Assembly (NCBI RefSeq): GCF_019711535.1
Contig: NZ_JAIGNP010000001.1
Coordinates: 930,001-994,000, forward strand
From: Qipengyuania aestuarii
Lineage (GTDB): Bacteria; Pseudomonadota; Alphaproteobacteria; Sphingomonadales; Sphingomonadaceae
Direction: 5' to 3'
DNA length: 64,000 bases
Of the stretch, positions 43,937 through 52,578 are shown in pieces; position 1 is the first letter of the stretch; every line of letters starts with the position of its first letter. The translations under genes were made by a program, and so were the position numbers. Under the pieces are notes generated by a model. The model saw only the letters and a program-made list of their open reading frames with translations. It was not told the origin of the DNA and did no database searches.

Positions 43937-46900
43937 ATGTCGCTCTCTTTCAGAGGTCTACTGATCGCTTTCCCGATCGTCATGCTCATCGTGGGCGGGA
44001 TGGCGTTTTTTACTTACCGATCCGCCATTGCAGACTTTCAGAGCGACGCCGTAGCCGAATTGCGCGTTTCCAATGATGCAGTGGTCGAAAACCTGCGCGA
44101 AAAGCTCCGGCTTGTCGAAGAAACGGAAGAACGCGCCCTGTCGATCATGGAGCGCAGCCTTGAATCCGGGACGTCGACGGAGCTTGAGGAGGTTTTCGTG
44201 CGGTCGGAGGATGGCGCGTTTCATTCCCGTTCGGATCTCTGGAGCGGGACAGACCTTGCAGGGCCGATAAGATTGCGAGGTTTTGGGGGCTTCATCGGCC
44301 CGCCAGAACCCACTGGCGATCGGCGGGCTGCAACCAAGGCCGCGTTCGATACCATCAAGGCCATGGCGAACGGGTTGCCGGAAGAAATCGAAAGTCTCTA
44401 TTTTTTCTCTTCGGCCAACGATCTTCTGATCTATGCCCCCACGCGGCAGGACGAGTTGTCCTTCTATCGCAGCGCTCCGGCAGATTTCGATTTTCAGGAT
44501 GCAGAATTCATCTCGATTATCAAACCGGCGAATAATCCCCAGGGCGATCTGCGCTGCACCAGTCTGCAAACTCCGATTTACGACGATTCCGGCGAAAATT
44601 GGACGACCGGTTGCATGTTGCCGGCCCGGATAAACGGGAAGCAGCTGGGCGGATGGGGCATCAGCATACCCCTCCACGACCTGACCGACAGCCTGCCGGA
44701 ACCGCTAAATGGTGCCACGACAGTCATTGCCAGTCGTGACGGCAAATTGATCCACCACTCCGGCCTGACCTCTGCGAATGGTGATCTGCTTGCCGCGAAT
44801 ATCGACATGGAAGCATCCAAGGACCCTCTACTACTGGGATTGCTCCATTATATTGAAAACGGCGCCGAGAGAGAGGTCGAGTATTCGGAAGAACTGGATG
44901 CCTATATCTCGGGTGACCGATTGGAGGCGCCGGACTGGGTGGTACTTACCGTATTGCCCGACGAGGCTCTGAGCGATCGAGCGTGGGCCATTGCGAAGCG
45001 GGTCATCGGTGTCGCGATCCCGGGCGCCTTGCTGCTCGGCCTTATCCTCAGCGCAGTCTTTCACAGAACAATTGCACGGCGCATTTCGAAACTTGCCGAC
45101 CGTACGAACGCGATCGCCATGGCCGGGGGGACGGGTCAGCACGAGTTAGACGGTGACGAGATCGTTCAGCTGGAACACGCTTTCGACAATATGGAGGAGC
45201 GCCTGGACCAGGCACGGGTTCGGGAAACACGGTCCTTCGACGCGCTCGTCGATGCCGCCGACAGCTACGCAATGGTCCTTTACGACGAGCACGGTTCGCT
45301 GGTCAGAGCGAACGATGGCGCCGTCCGCCTGTTCGGTGCCGAGGAGTTGGAGCGGCGGGGGAAGGAGCTAGGAAAGGCTTCGCAAGAGCCCGATACCGGG
45401 CCGTCAAGCGGGCAGCCGGGTCCCGAGCCTGAAATATTCGAGCGCAAATTGGCCGACGGTAACCGGGCATGGCTGGAAGAAACGCTGATACCCCTTTCTG
45501 ACGCAGACGGTATAATCTTCGGATGGGCCTTCATCGCCCACGACTTGACGTCGTTCAGGAACGCACAGCGCGAGATCGAGAAAAACCTCCTCTATCTTGA
45601 GCTGGCCCAATCCAGTGCGCAGGCAGGGCATTTCGCGCTCGATCCACAAACTATGGAAATCAGCCTCTCGCCGTGGCTCATGGCCAGGCTCGGGCTGACG
45701 GATCCGATTTTGCTTCTGTCGGATGTCCCGGCCCTCATCGACGAAAGCCAGCGCGAGAAAACGATGCAGGACATTGCTGCGGCGATCGAACGGAAATCCG
45801 AGTTTTCCTTCGAGACGCTTGCAATCGGGGCGGAAGGCGGCCGTTTTCCTGCGCTTCTGCGCGGAACGACCATTTTCGACGATGCGAAAGAGGAAAGTAC
45901 TGCCGAGGTCATCGGCTACTATGGCATCCTGCAGGACATCTCCGATCAGAAAGCGGCGGCGCAAGCGCTGCTTCACGCACTCGACGAAGCCAAAGCCGAA
46001 GCACGCGCGAGAAGCGATATTCTCGCCGTGATTTCACACGAGATACGCACGCCGATATCCGGCATTCTCGGTCTCATCGATCAGGTCCGCCGCGAACGCT
46101 CCGAAACGGAGAGAAGCAGAGCCCTGACCCTGATCGAAAACTCGTCGGAGGCATTGTTGGAGACTCTTGATGCGACCTTGAACAGGGCGAGAGGAGAGCG
46201 CGAGAGGCAGGATCAGAAGAAAGAGATATTCGCACCGCTCGACCTGCTCGAACGAGTGGCCGAACTCTTCCTTCCCCTCGCCCGCCGAAAGGGCTTGGCG
46301 ATCGACATTGAAAAAGGGGATGATCGCAAGGTTCTCGGCAATCCCGGCCGCATCCAGCAGATTCTCGCCAACTTCGTATCCAATGCGATCAAATTCACTT
46401 CGACCGGCGGCGTGACGCTGAGCTGCGATCCACCGATCGATGAGGACGGTCACTGGACATTTGCGGTGGCAGACACTGGGGGAGGCATCGCTCCCGAGCG
46501 GATGAAGACTATTTTCGAACCGTTTTCTGGCAGCTCGCCCGACACGCTGGGCCGCCAGTCGGGCAGCGGCCTCGGCCTGTCGATCACGCGTCAGCTGGCA
46601 ACCGAGCTCGGTGGCAGTGTAGAACCCGAGGCGCGACCGCGGGGCGGTACTCGCATGGTCTTACGTATCCCGCTGGAAGCAGTGGCCGAAGTTGCGGAAA
46701 GTCAGGAACCTCAGGGCCTGATAGGTATCAGTCTTGCTCAAGCGTCGCTTGCCATCAAGGCGGAGGTAATCGCGGAAAACAGCGGCTTCGCCGTCGCAAG
46801 CGGTAGCGGGACCCGCGCAATCGACGTCTTTCTCTGCGACGATCGGGAGGTAGTCAAAGCAAGCGATGCGCCATGCCGCATTTTCGTTACCGACGAACCC

Positions 46901-46993
46901 AATGACGGCGACGATCAGCACGTGATCTTCGTCCAGACTGCCGAGCTGGTTTCGCGTTTGCCGGTGTTGTTGAGGGCTTTTGGCGATGACTAA
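43937..46993 (+). CDS. Membrane sensor histidine kinase with periplasmic domain, HAMP and PAS
   Basis: A 1018-residue kinase. TM1 is at about residues 7-27, a large periplasmic sensor at about 28-350 and TM2 at about 356-376 (GVAIPGALLLGLILSAVF). A HAMP-like region follows, then a PAS domain at about 430-540, a possible second PAS, HisKA with phospho-acceptor H701 (ISHEIRTPISGI), and an HATPase domain with N-box NFVSNAIKFT, G1 DTGGGIAPERM and G2 GSGLGLSITRQLA. The last 85 residues look like a receiver that has lost its Asp pocket. ATG 43937 has GAGGGAG upstream. Its stop overlaps the next gene by 8 bp, so the two are made together. The EPS activator at 59362 is a likely distant target. Confidence 0.9.
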   Translation: MSLSFRGLLIAFPIVMLIVGGMAFFTYRSAIADFQSDAVAELRVSNDAVVENLREKLRLVEETEERALSIMERSLESGTSTELEEVFVRSEDGAFHSRSDLWSGTDLAGPIRLRGFGGFIGPPEPTGDRRAATKAAFDTIKAMANGLPEEIESLYFFSSANDLLIYAPTRQDELSFYRSAPADFDFQDAEFISIIKPANNPQGDLRCTSLQTPIYDDSGENWTTGCMLPARINGKQLGGWGISIPLHDLTDSLPEPLNGATTVIASRDGKLIHHSGLTSANGDLLAANIDMEASKDPLLLGLLHYIENGAEREVEYSEELDAYISGDRLEAPDWVVLTVLPDEALSDRAWAIAKRVIGVAIPGALLLGLILSAVFHRTIARRISKLADRTNAIAMAGGTGQHELDGDEIVQLEHAFDNMEERLDQARVRETRSFDALVDAADSYAMVLYDEHGSLVRANDGAVRLFGAEELERRGKELGKASQEPDTGPSSGQPGPEPEIFERKLADGNRAWLEETLIPLSDADGIIFGWAFIAHDLTSFRNAQREIEKNLLYLELAQSSAQAGHFALDPQTMEISLSPWLMARLGLTDPILLLSDVPALIDESQREKTMQDIAAAIERKSEFSFETLAIGAEGGRFPALLRGTTIFDDAKEESTAEVIGYYGILQDISDQKAAAQALLHALDEAKAEARARSDILAVISHEIRTPISGILGLIDQVRRERSETERSRALTLIENSSEALLETLDATLNRARGERERQDQKKEIFAPLDLLERVAELFLPLARRKGLAIDIEKGDDRKVLGNPGRIQQILANFVSNAIKFTSTGGVTLSCDPPIDEDGHWTFAVADTGGGIAPERMKTIFEPFSGSSPDTLGRQSGSGLGLSITRQLATELGGSVEPEARPRGGTRMVLRIPLEAVAEVAESQEPQGLIGISLAQASLAIKAEVIAENSGFAVASGSGTRAIDVFLCDDREVVKASDAPCRIFVTDEPNDGDDQHVIFVQTAELVSRLPVLLRAFGDD

Positions 46994-48647
46994 ACTCGAG
47001 GATCTCCCCGCCGAGCAGCGAGCAGAGGTACTTTCCCTTCGCCTCCAGAGGACGGAGCGGGCTCTTCATACCGCTGAACATGCGCTGGAGGAGCGTATGC
47101 GGCAGCTGTCGCGGGCAAATCAGGACTTGAGCCTGAGAGAGCAGGACCTGGCGCGGAAGCTCGAAATCGAAAGTTCGCTTTTGCTAGGTGCGCTGTCCAC
47201 TGCCCAGATGGCGACCGCCTACGGAGAGCGCGATCGCGGCTTCACCGTTTCGGAAAGTTCCGCATCGATCCTGGGCCTTCCGGACGGCGAAGAAGCCACC
47301 CTCGCGAAGCTCGTCGCCGCACTGCATCCGCTCGACCGGACCAAGATCATGCTTCAAGGCATGGAGTTTTTCCGCGAGATGCCAGCAGGGGTCACTCGGA
47401 AATACGAGCATCGGATCATCCGCCAGGACAATGGCGAAATCCGGTGGCTGAGCTGGGCGATAAAGCGCGAAGCCAGTACGCCGGATCGCCCCAGCCACGT
47501 GGTCGCGACAGTTCGCGATATAACCGAGGAGCGACATAATGCGCGGCGCGTAAAAGCACTGCAGCTTCGGGCCGAACGCCGTCTCGCAGAAATGACCAGG
47601 CTTCAGAGCCAGCTGGCCGAAGCGAAAGAGCGCGTCGATAAATCGCTTGCCGCACGCGACCGGTTCATCTCGGAAATGGCGCACGCCATCAGAACGCCGC
47701 TGGCCGCACTTTCCGGAGCGCTCGAACTCGTTCGCCACAATGTGCCGGACCAAGCGCGCGACGATCTGGCAGTGGCCCGCGACGCATCGGACCAACTGGC
47801 CGAAGTGGCATCGAAGCTGATCGAGGAAGCTGCGCTGGACGAGGAGATCCAGTTCAGGACGATCAGGAAAACGGTGCCTGCTCCTTCGGCAGGGCTGGAT
47901 GCCTCCCTCCCGGAAAACCCTCGGGTGCTCGTTGCAGAAGACACCGAAAGCAACCGCTACGTAATCGAACGTATGCTCGTTGAACTCGGATGCGAGGTGG
48001 AAACCGTCGACAATGGGGCTGCCGCGGTGGAAGCGGTGCGGCGGGAGGATTTCGATCTAGTTCTGATGGACGTCATGATGCCGATCATGAATGGCGAACA
48101 GGCGACACAGGCCATCCGCGCTCTGGGTGGACCGGCGGCGCGCACGCCCATCATCGGAGTAACGGCGCACAGCCTGCAGTCCGAACGCGAGAGATTGCTG
48201 TCCTCCGGTATGACTGCCTGTCTGGCAAAACCGGTGCGCAGGGAAACTTTGGAAACAGCGATAAGGACGGCGCTTATTTCCGGCCGGGACGTGGGACGCG
48301 ATGCGGCGCGGTTTGATCATGACCTGTTTCGCCGCGCTTTCATGGATTTGCCCAAAGCCTATCGCGGGCGAATGCGGGAGGCAGCGAAAAAGGACATTAC
48401 CAGATATTCCGCCGATGTCCTGGCCGCGGTCGAAGCAGACAGCGACGAGGCCCTGTCGAAAGCGGCGCATTCGCTGACCGGCGTCTCGCTCAATATCGGT
48501 GCGGTCGGAATAGTGGAAGAATTGGCCGAATATCGCGAGAAGAGGCCTGCCCCGGATGCATCGATCGAAAGCTTCAGGCAGGCGGTCGCCGCCTGCCTGC
48601 TGGCAGTCGACGACCTCTACGATGCCCTTGTCGAAGGCGATCAATAG
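46986..48647 (+). CDS. Phosphorelay protein: PAS-HisKA-REC-HPt without ATPase domain
   Basis: A 553-residue cytoplasmic protein. A coiled coil (about 10-65) precedes a PAS domain (about 75-185), a second coiled coil and a HisKA helix pair with H233 in SEMAHAIRTPLAAL. Only about 80 residues later a receiver begins (RVLVAEDTESNRYVIERML) with D362 in LVLMDVMMP and a conserved Lys in LAKPV. An HPt domain (about 450-553) follows with H495 in AAHSLTGVSLNIGA. The N, G1 and G2 boxes of an HATPase domain are absent, with no room for one. It cannot phosphorylate itself; the overlapping kinase gene upstream is the natural donor, and the HPt could pass the phosphate to a response regulator. Its end overlaps the convergent gene at 48641 by 7 bp. 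Confidence 0.85.
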   Translation: MTKLEDLPAEQRAEVLSLRLQRTERALHTAEHALEERMRQLSRANQDLSLREQDLARKLEIESSLLLGALSTAQMATAYGERDRGFTVSESSASILGLPDGEEATLAKLVAALHPLDRTKIMLQGMEFFREMPAGVTRKYEHRIIRQDNGEIRWLSWAIKREASTPDRPSHVVATVRDITEERHNARRVKALQLRAERRLAEMTRLQSQLAEAKERVDKSLAARDRFISEMAHAIRTPLAALSGALELVRHNVPDQARDDLAVARDASDQLAEVASKLIEEAALDEEIQFRTIRKTVPAPSAGLDASLPENPRVLVAEDTESNRYVIERMLVELGCEVETVDNGAAAVEAVRREDFDLVLMDVMMPIMNGEQATQAIRALGGPAARTPIIGVTAHSLQSERERLLSSGMTACLAKPVRRETLETAIRTALISGRDVGRDAARFDHDLFRRAFMDLPKAYRGRMREAAKKDITRYSADVLAAVEADSDEALSKAAHSLTGVSLNIGAVGIVEELAEYREKRPAPDASIESFRQAVAACLLAVDDLYDALVEGDQ

Positions 48648-50074
48648 GCGCCCCGGCCTCCGATTACCGCCGGCACGGTCATTGCGATCAACTTAAGATC
48701 GGTCGCAAAAGACTGGCGGCGCAGATAGGCGCGATCCATGATCGCCTGGCGGTAAAAGGGTATCTCGGCCCTTCCCTTGACCTGCCAGCTGCAAGTTATT
48801 CCCGGCTTGCCCGAAAGCCGCTCCCATTGACGACCGTGATATTGCGCGACCTCGCCGGGAAGCGCAGGGCGCGGTCCGACGATCGACATCGCCCCGGCCA
48901 GAACGTTGAATATCTGGGGCAACTCGTCGATCGACAGGCGGCGAATGATCTTTCCGGTGCGCGTGATGCGCGGATCATCCTGCATCTTGAAGCAGGTCCC
49001 GGCTCGGTCTGATTGAGCTAGAAGAGCTGCGCGCCTTTCCTCGGCATCGGTATACATCGAACGAAACTTGATCATCGAGAAAGTTCGTCCTCCCGCGCCG
49101 ATCCTCGTCTGCCGGAAGAAGACCGGTCCATTGTCCTCCATCCTGATCGCCAAAGCCGTGGCTAGGAAGATAGGAAACAGGCCGATCAACGCGAGTGTGG
49201 CGGCTACGATGTCGAAGGCGCGCTTAGCGATGCGCCCGGCAAGTGCGGGTGCGCCTCGCTGCGCTGCCGCTTCTTTCGCGGCATGCGCAAGGAACACTGC
49301 ATTGCCGAGCAGATAGCGGCCCGCCATGCGGCGCGGCTCCATCGCCAGCCGCCAGGCCCATTCGCACCGCGCGGTGCGCACGGCTTGCGGTGCTCGGGGA
49401 ATACGCCCGGAATAGTAATCGAACAGGCCGCCGACACCCAGTACTACCGGCACATCCAGCCGGTCACGATTGCGAGCGATCCATTCTTCCTGAAGCGGCA
49501 CGCCGAGGCCAACGAACAGGATCGCCGCTCCCGAACGGTTGATGCGCTCGATGAGGGCGTCCTCATCATCGCGATCAAAGAAGCCGTGTTCAGTCCCGCG
49601 AATGCGGAGGCTGGGCCACTCGCCGCAGGCCCATGCAGCGGCTCTGTCGGCCACGCCGGGATTTCCGCCCAGAAAGAAAAGGCCTGCGCCTTCGACGGCA
49701 GCGCGTTCGCAGATCAAGGGGAAGAGATCGGTCCCATTCAGGTTATCGAGCTTGTCGCAGCCTGACATTCTCGCCGCGAGTTCAAGTCCAATACCGTCCG
49801 GCAGCAGAAGGTCGGAATGCGAAAGCGCTTCTCTGTAAGCTTTGCTTTTGCGGGCGACGTTGATGCAGTGCGCGTTGATGAAACTCACCGTGGTTTTGGC
49901 ACCGTGGGCGGCCTTCCTTACGATGTGCGATGCGGCTGCCTCGGGCGACGCGCTTGAAAGCGAAAGCCCGAACAAATCGATCGTGCGAAACTGTTCGCCA
50001 TGGCATCCGGCGAAAGCGCCGAACGCGACGGGGTAGGCGGCAGTACGAATAGCTGAAGCAGGAATGTTTCTCAT
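48641..50074 (-). CDS. Fusion of WecG/TagA glycosyltransferase (GT26) and polyprenyl-phosphate sugar-1-phosphate transferase
   Basis: A 477-residue two-domain protein. Residues about 30-235 are GT26 (SFINAHCINVARKS, LLLPDGIGLELAARM, GAGLFFLGGNPGVADRAA, ILFVGLGVPLQEEWIARN), which normally adds the second sugar to a lipid-linked monosaccharide. Residues about 285-477 are a bacterial sugar transferase (KRAFDIVAATLALIGLFPIF membrane helix, PVFFRQTRIGAGGRTFSMIKFRSM, RLSIDELPQIFNVLAGAMSIVGPRP, KPGITCSWQV), which starts EPS repeat synthesis by loading sugar-1-phosphate on undecaprenyl phosphate. One protein may do steps one and two. ATG 50074 has AAAGGA 9 nt upstream and a sigma-54 promoter about 35 bp upstream. 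Confidence 0.92.
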   Translation of the reverse strand: MRNIPASAIRTAAYPVAFGAFAGCHGEQFRTIDLFGLSLSSASPEAAASHIVRKAAHGAKTTVSFINAHCINVARKSKAYREALSHSDLLLPDGIGLELAARMSGCDKLDNLNGTDLFPLICERAAVEGAGLFFLGGNPGVADRAAAWACGEWPSLRIRGTEHGFFDRDDEDALIERINRSGAAILFVGLGVPLQEEWIARNRDRLDVPVVLGVGGLFDYYSGRIPRAPQAVRTARCEWAWRLAMEPRRMAGRYLLGNAVFLAHAAKEAAAQRGAPALAGRIAKRAFDIVAATLALIGLFPIFLATALAIRMEDNGPVFFRQTRIGAGGRTFSMIKFRSMYTDAEERRAALLAQSDRAGTCFKMQDDPRITRTGKIIRRLSIDELPQIFNVLAGAMSIVGPRPALPGEVAQYHGRQWERLSGKPGITCSWQVKGRAEIPFYRQAIMDRAYLRRQSFATDLKLIAMTVPAVIGGRGAY

Positions 50075-50108
50075 GGCGATGATCCTTTGAATAAGTCACC
50101 ACCGGAAG

Positions 50109-50124
50109 GGCAAAGCCCGTGCCA
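50109..50124 (-). promoter_or_regulatory. Sigma-54 promoter for the GT26/sugar transferase gene
   Basis: On the minus strand, TGGCACG-N4-TTGCC matches the -24/-12 consensus with GG and GC correctly spaced. Transcription would start about 25 bp before ATG 50074. Confidence 0.75.
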
Positions 50125-50199
50125 ATATGTATATGCCTATGATATAAAAGAATATTATTACCTTCGCCAAAATACTTGTCGTTCGAATTCGGGTTCATT

Positions 50200-50257
50200 T
50201 CGCAAATTGCGACGGCCATTTGATGCATTCTGCAACAGCTGCGACTGCAAGATGCGA
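50200..50257. promoter_or_regulatory. Array of three enhancer-like 13-bp sites (TYGCANNYTGCRA type)
   Basis: TCGCAAATTGCGA (50200-50212, perfect inverted repeat), ATGCATTCTGCAA (50223-50235) and CTGCAAGATGCGA (50245-50257) start 23 and 22 bp apart. They lie between two divergent sigma-54 promoters, the expected place for binding sites of a sigma-54 activator. The same motif forms a four-site array at 58659-58735. Confidence 0.7.
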
Positions 50258-50309
50258 ATAGTGGTTTTCCGACCTGCTCAGATCCGCACAAACCCTCGGG
50301 ATCGGAGTT

Positions 50310-50325
50310 TGGCACGCTCTTTGAA
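50310..50325 (+). promoter_or_regulatory. Sigma-54 promoter for the flippase/glycosyltransferase operon
   Basis: TGGCACG-N4-TTGAA; the -24 element is perfect and the -12 element has A in place of C, as does the promoter at 58610-58625. It is about 30 bp before ATG 50355. Confidence 0.65.
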
Positions 50326-50354
50326 AGGTCGTTCTCGCATCACTCGAGGACACC

Positions 50355-51620
50355 ATGACCACCCTTCGCTCAACGATATCTGCAGTCTCGGCCGCGCCAC
50401 TGGTTCGCGGGTTCGTAGCTTTCGGCTCGGCCGAAGCGGCGACGCGCGTTGTCCGGCTCGCGGCACTGCTGATCGTCGCCCGCAGGGTTTCTCCGGAAAT
50501 TTTAGGGACAGCAGCGCTTGCCCTGAGCTTGTTCGAGCTGGTTCGTGTCCTGGCCAATGTCGGTATCGGGCAACGCCTCATAATGGCGCGGCGAGACGAG
50601 CTCCCTGCTCTTTGTGCGGCCGCGCACCGGTTGTTCTGGATAATCTGCGTGACCGTCGCGGCAATCCAGATTGTCGTGGCCGCCTTTATCTCCCTTTTAT
50701 TCGACCTGCACGAGGCGGCGGCTTTGCTCGCAATCCTCTCGCTTGTGTATTTCGCGATGCCTCCCGGCCTCGTTCAGATTTTCCTGACCATGCGCGAAAA
50801 CCGTATGGCCTCTGTTGCCCGCATCGCCGCGACCCAAAATATGGCCGACAGCATGATGACGGTCGCGCTCGTGATATTCTGGCCCAGTGCCTGGGCGCTG
50901 GTCATCCCAAAACTGCTGGCGGCTCCACTCTGGACCATCCTCGCCCGCCGCAGCTCCTCCTGGCGGCATGACGCCGAGCAGCGCAAAGCACCACTGAGCG
51001 AGTTCGCCCTTTTCGGCCCCTCCATCCTTGGAACGGAAATCCTTGGTGCAGCCCGACTGCATGCAGACAAACTCATTGTCGGGGCGATGCTGGGCACGGA
51101 AGCTCTCGGCATTTACTACTTCGCCTTCAACGCCGGGCTAGGCATCACACAAAGCTTCGTCTCCGCCTGCAACACGGTCGTCTTCCCCCACTTGGCCAAG
51201 GTACGCGCTGCGCGGGCCCTGACCGAATTTCGCAAAGCGTTCCTGACCGGCCTCGCCATGCTCGGCCCCGTCGTTGCAGCACAAGCGCTGCTGGCGCCGA
51301 TCTACGTACCTATCCTTTTCGGCGAGAAGTGGGTGCCGGCCATCACCTTCATCGTCCTGCTCTCCTGCGCTGCATTGCCGCTTTATGCAGGATCGCTGGT
51401 CGGCGCCGCGTACCGCGTTGCCAGCCGCCCTCAGACCGAAACCCTCATCACCGCCCTTGCTACAGCAGCTGCTCTCTCCGGCCTAGTGGCCGGAGCGCAG
51501 ATCAGCCTTGCATGGGCCTGCTTTGGATATGGCGCCGGGCTGGCCTGCGTCTTCCTTCCCGCTGCCGGCATCACTCTCAGCCGTCCCTGCACTACCCCCA
51601 TCCTCAACCCGAAAGGATAA
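50355..51620 (+). CDS. EPS repeat-unit flippase (Wzx-like, MATE/MOP superfamily)
   Basis: A 421-residue polytopic membrane protein with about 12 helices, of the polysaccharide transporter family that moves lipid-linked repeat units across the inner membrane. Typical segments are FVAFGSAEAATRVVRLAALLIVARRVSPEILGTAALALS at the N-terminus and the mid-protein GIYYFAFNAGLGITQSF. ATG 50355 has GAGGA 5 nt upstream. First of four plus-strand genes ending at the terminator at 54619; the initiating transferase is divergent from it. Confidence 0.88.
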   Translation: MTTLRSTISAVSAAPLVRGFVAFGSAEAATRVVRLAALLIVARRVSPEILGTAALALSLFELVRVLANVGIGQRLIMARRDELPALCAAAHRLFWIICVTVAAIQIVVAAFISLLFDLHEAAALLAILSLVYFAMPPGLVQIFLTMRENRMASVARIAATQNMADSMMTVALVIFWPSAWALVIPKLLAAPLWTILARRSSSWRHDAEQRKAPLSEFALFGPSILGTEILGAARLHADKLIVGAMLGTEALGIYYFAFNAGLGITQSFVSACNTVVFPHLAKVRAARALTEFRKAFLTGLAMLGPVVAAQALLAPIYVPILFGEKWVPAITFIVLLSCAALPLYAGSLVGAAYRVASRPQTETLITALATAAALSGLVAGAQISLAWACFGYGAGLACVFLPAAGITLSRPCTTPILNPKG

Positions 51621-51625
51621 AGACC

Positions 51626-52555
51626 ATGACCCAGCCTACTTTCTCCGTCGTCATCGCCGCCTACAACGCTGAGCGCACGATCGGGACCACGATCGACTCG
51701 GTTCTCTCGCAAAGCGATGCGGACTTCGAACTCATCATCGTGGACGATGGATCAGAGGATCTGACGCTGCCTTTCATTCTCGAGAGGGCGAACGCGGACA
51801 TGCGGATCAAGATCGCTACACAATCCAATCAGGGTGTGTCTGCGGCACGCAATCTCGGCGTCGCGAAAGCGCGCGGGACCTACCTCGCATTCCTCGATGC
51901 CGACGACATCTGGCATGCCGATAAGCTGACCAAGCATCGCGAGATGCATGAAAACGACCCTGCGCTTGAAGCAAGCTATGCGCGCATCGCCTTCTGCCCG
52001 GACAGGGGCGGCGAGTTGAAGGCCGGTCGGACACGGTCCACGGTTCTTGAAGACTATTGCGCCCTCGAAGATGTGCTGATCGAGAACGTCGTGTGCACGA
52101 TGAGCAATCTGGTCATCGAGCGCGAAACCTTCCTCGAGATCGGCGGATTCCGGCGCGACATGCGTCATGTCGAAGACCAGGACCTGCTCGCGAGACTGGT
52201 TGGCGCGGGTCACTTGCTGCGGGGAATTCCTGAAACGCTCGTGGGTTACCGCATGAGCGCAGATGGCCTGAGCTGCGATTTCGCAGCCATGCTGGATGGG
52301 TGGAAGGCGCTGGCTTCGCGGTGGTCCCACCGCATCGACATGAAGCGCGGCGAAGCCCTGTATTGTCGCTACCTCGCCCGCCGCGCGCTTCGTTCGGGAA
52401 CGACCATGGCGCTCGCCCGCGATTTCGTCCGCCGCGGCATCGTCAGCGACAGCAAGGCATTCCTATCGGGCGGCCCGCGCGGCGTCATGACAGCTGGTGC
52501 CGCCCTTGCCGGCGGCGCGCTTCCAGCGCGAGCACGCGCAGCAATCTTCGCCTGA
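51626..52555 (+). CDS. Family 2 glycosyltransferase (EPS)
   Basis: A 309-residue GT-A fold enzyme with FSVVIAAYNAERTIGTTIDS, IIVDDGSED as nucleotide-binding acid, GVSAARNLGVAKARG and the metal-binding FLDADDIWH. No membrane helices, so it works at the cytoplasmic face on the lipid-linked glycan. ATG 51626 has AAAGGA about 9 nt upstream; the open frame further back overlaps the flippase gene and has no family similarity. Donor sugar unknown. Confidence 0.92.
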   Translation: MTQPTFSVVIAAYNAERTIGTTIDSVLSQSDADFELIIVDDGSEDLTLPFILERANADMRIKIATQSNQGVSAARNLGVAKARGTYLAFLDADDIWHADKLTKHREMHENDPALEASYARIAFCPDRGGELKAGRTRSTVLEDYCALEDVLIENVVCTMSNLVIERETFLEIGGFRRDMRHVEDQDLLARLVGAGHLLRGIPETLVGYRMSADGLSCDFAAMLDGWKALASRWSHRIDMKRGEALYCRYLARRALRSGTTMALARDFVRRGIVSDSKAFLSGGPRGVMTAGAALAGGALPARARAAIFA

Positions 52556-52578
52556 TTTTCGATACAAGGAGTGATTCG

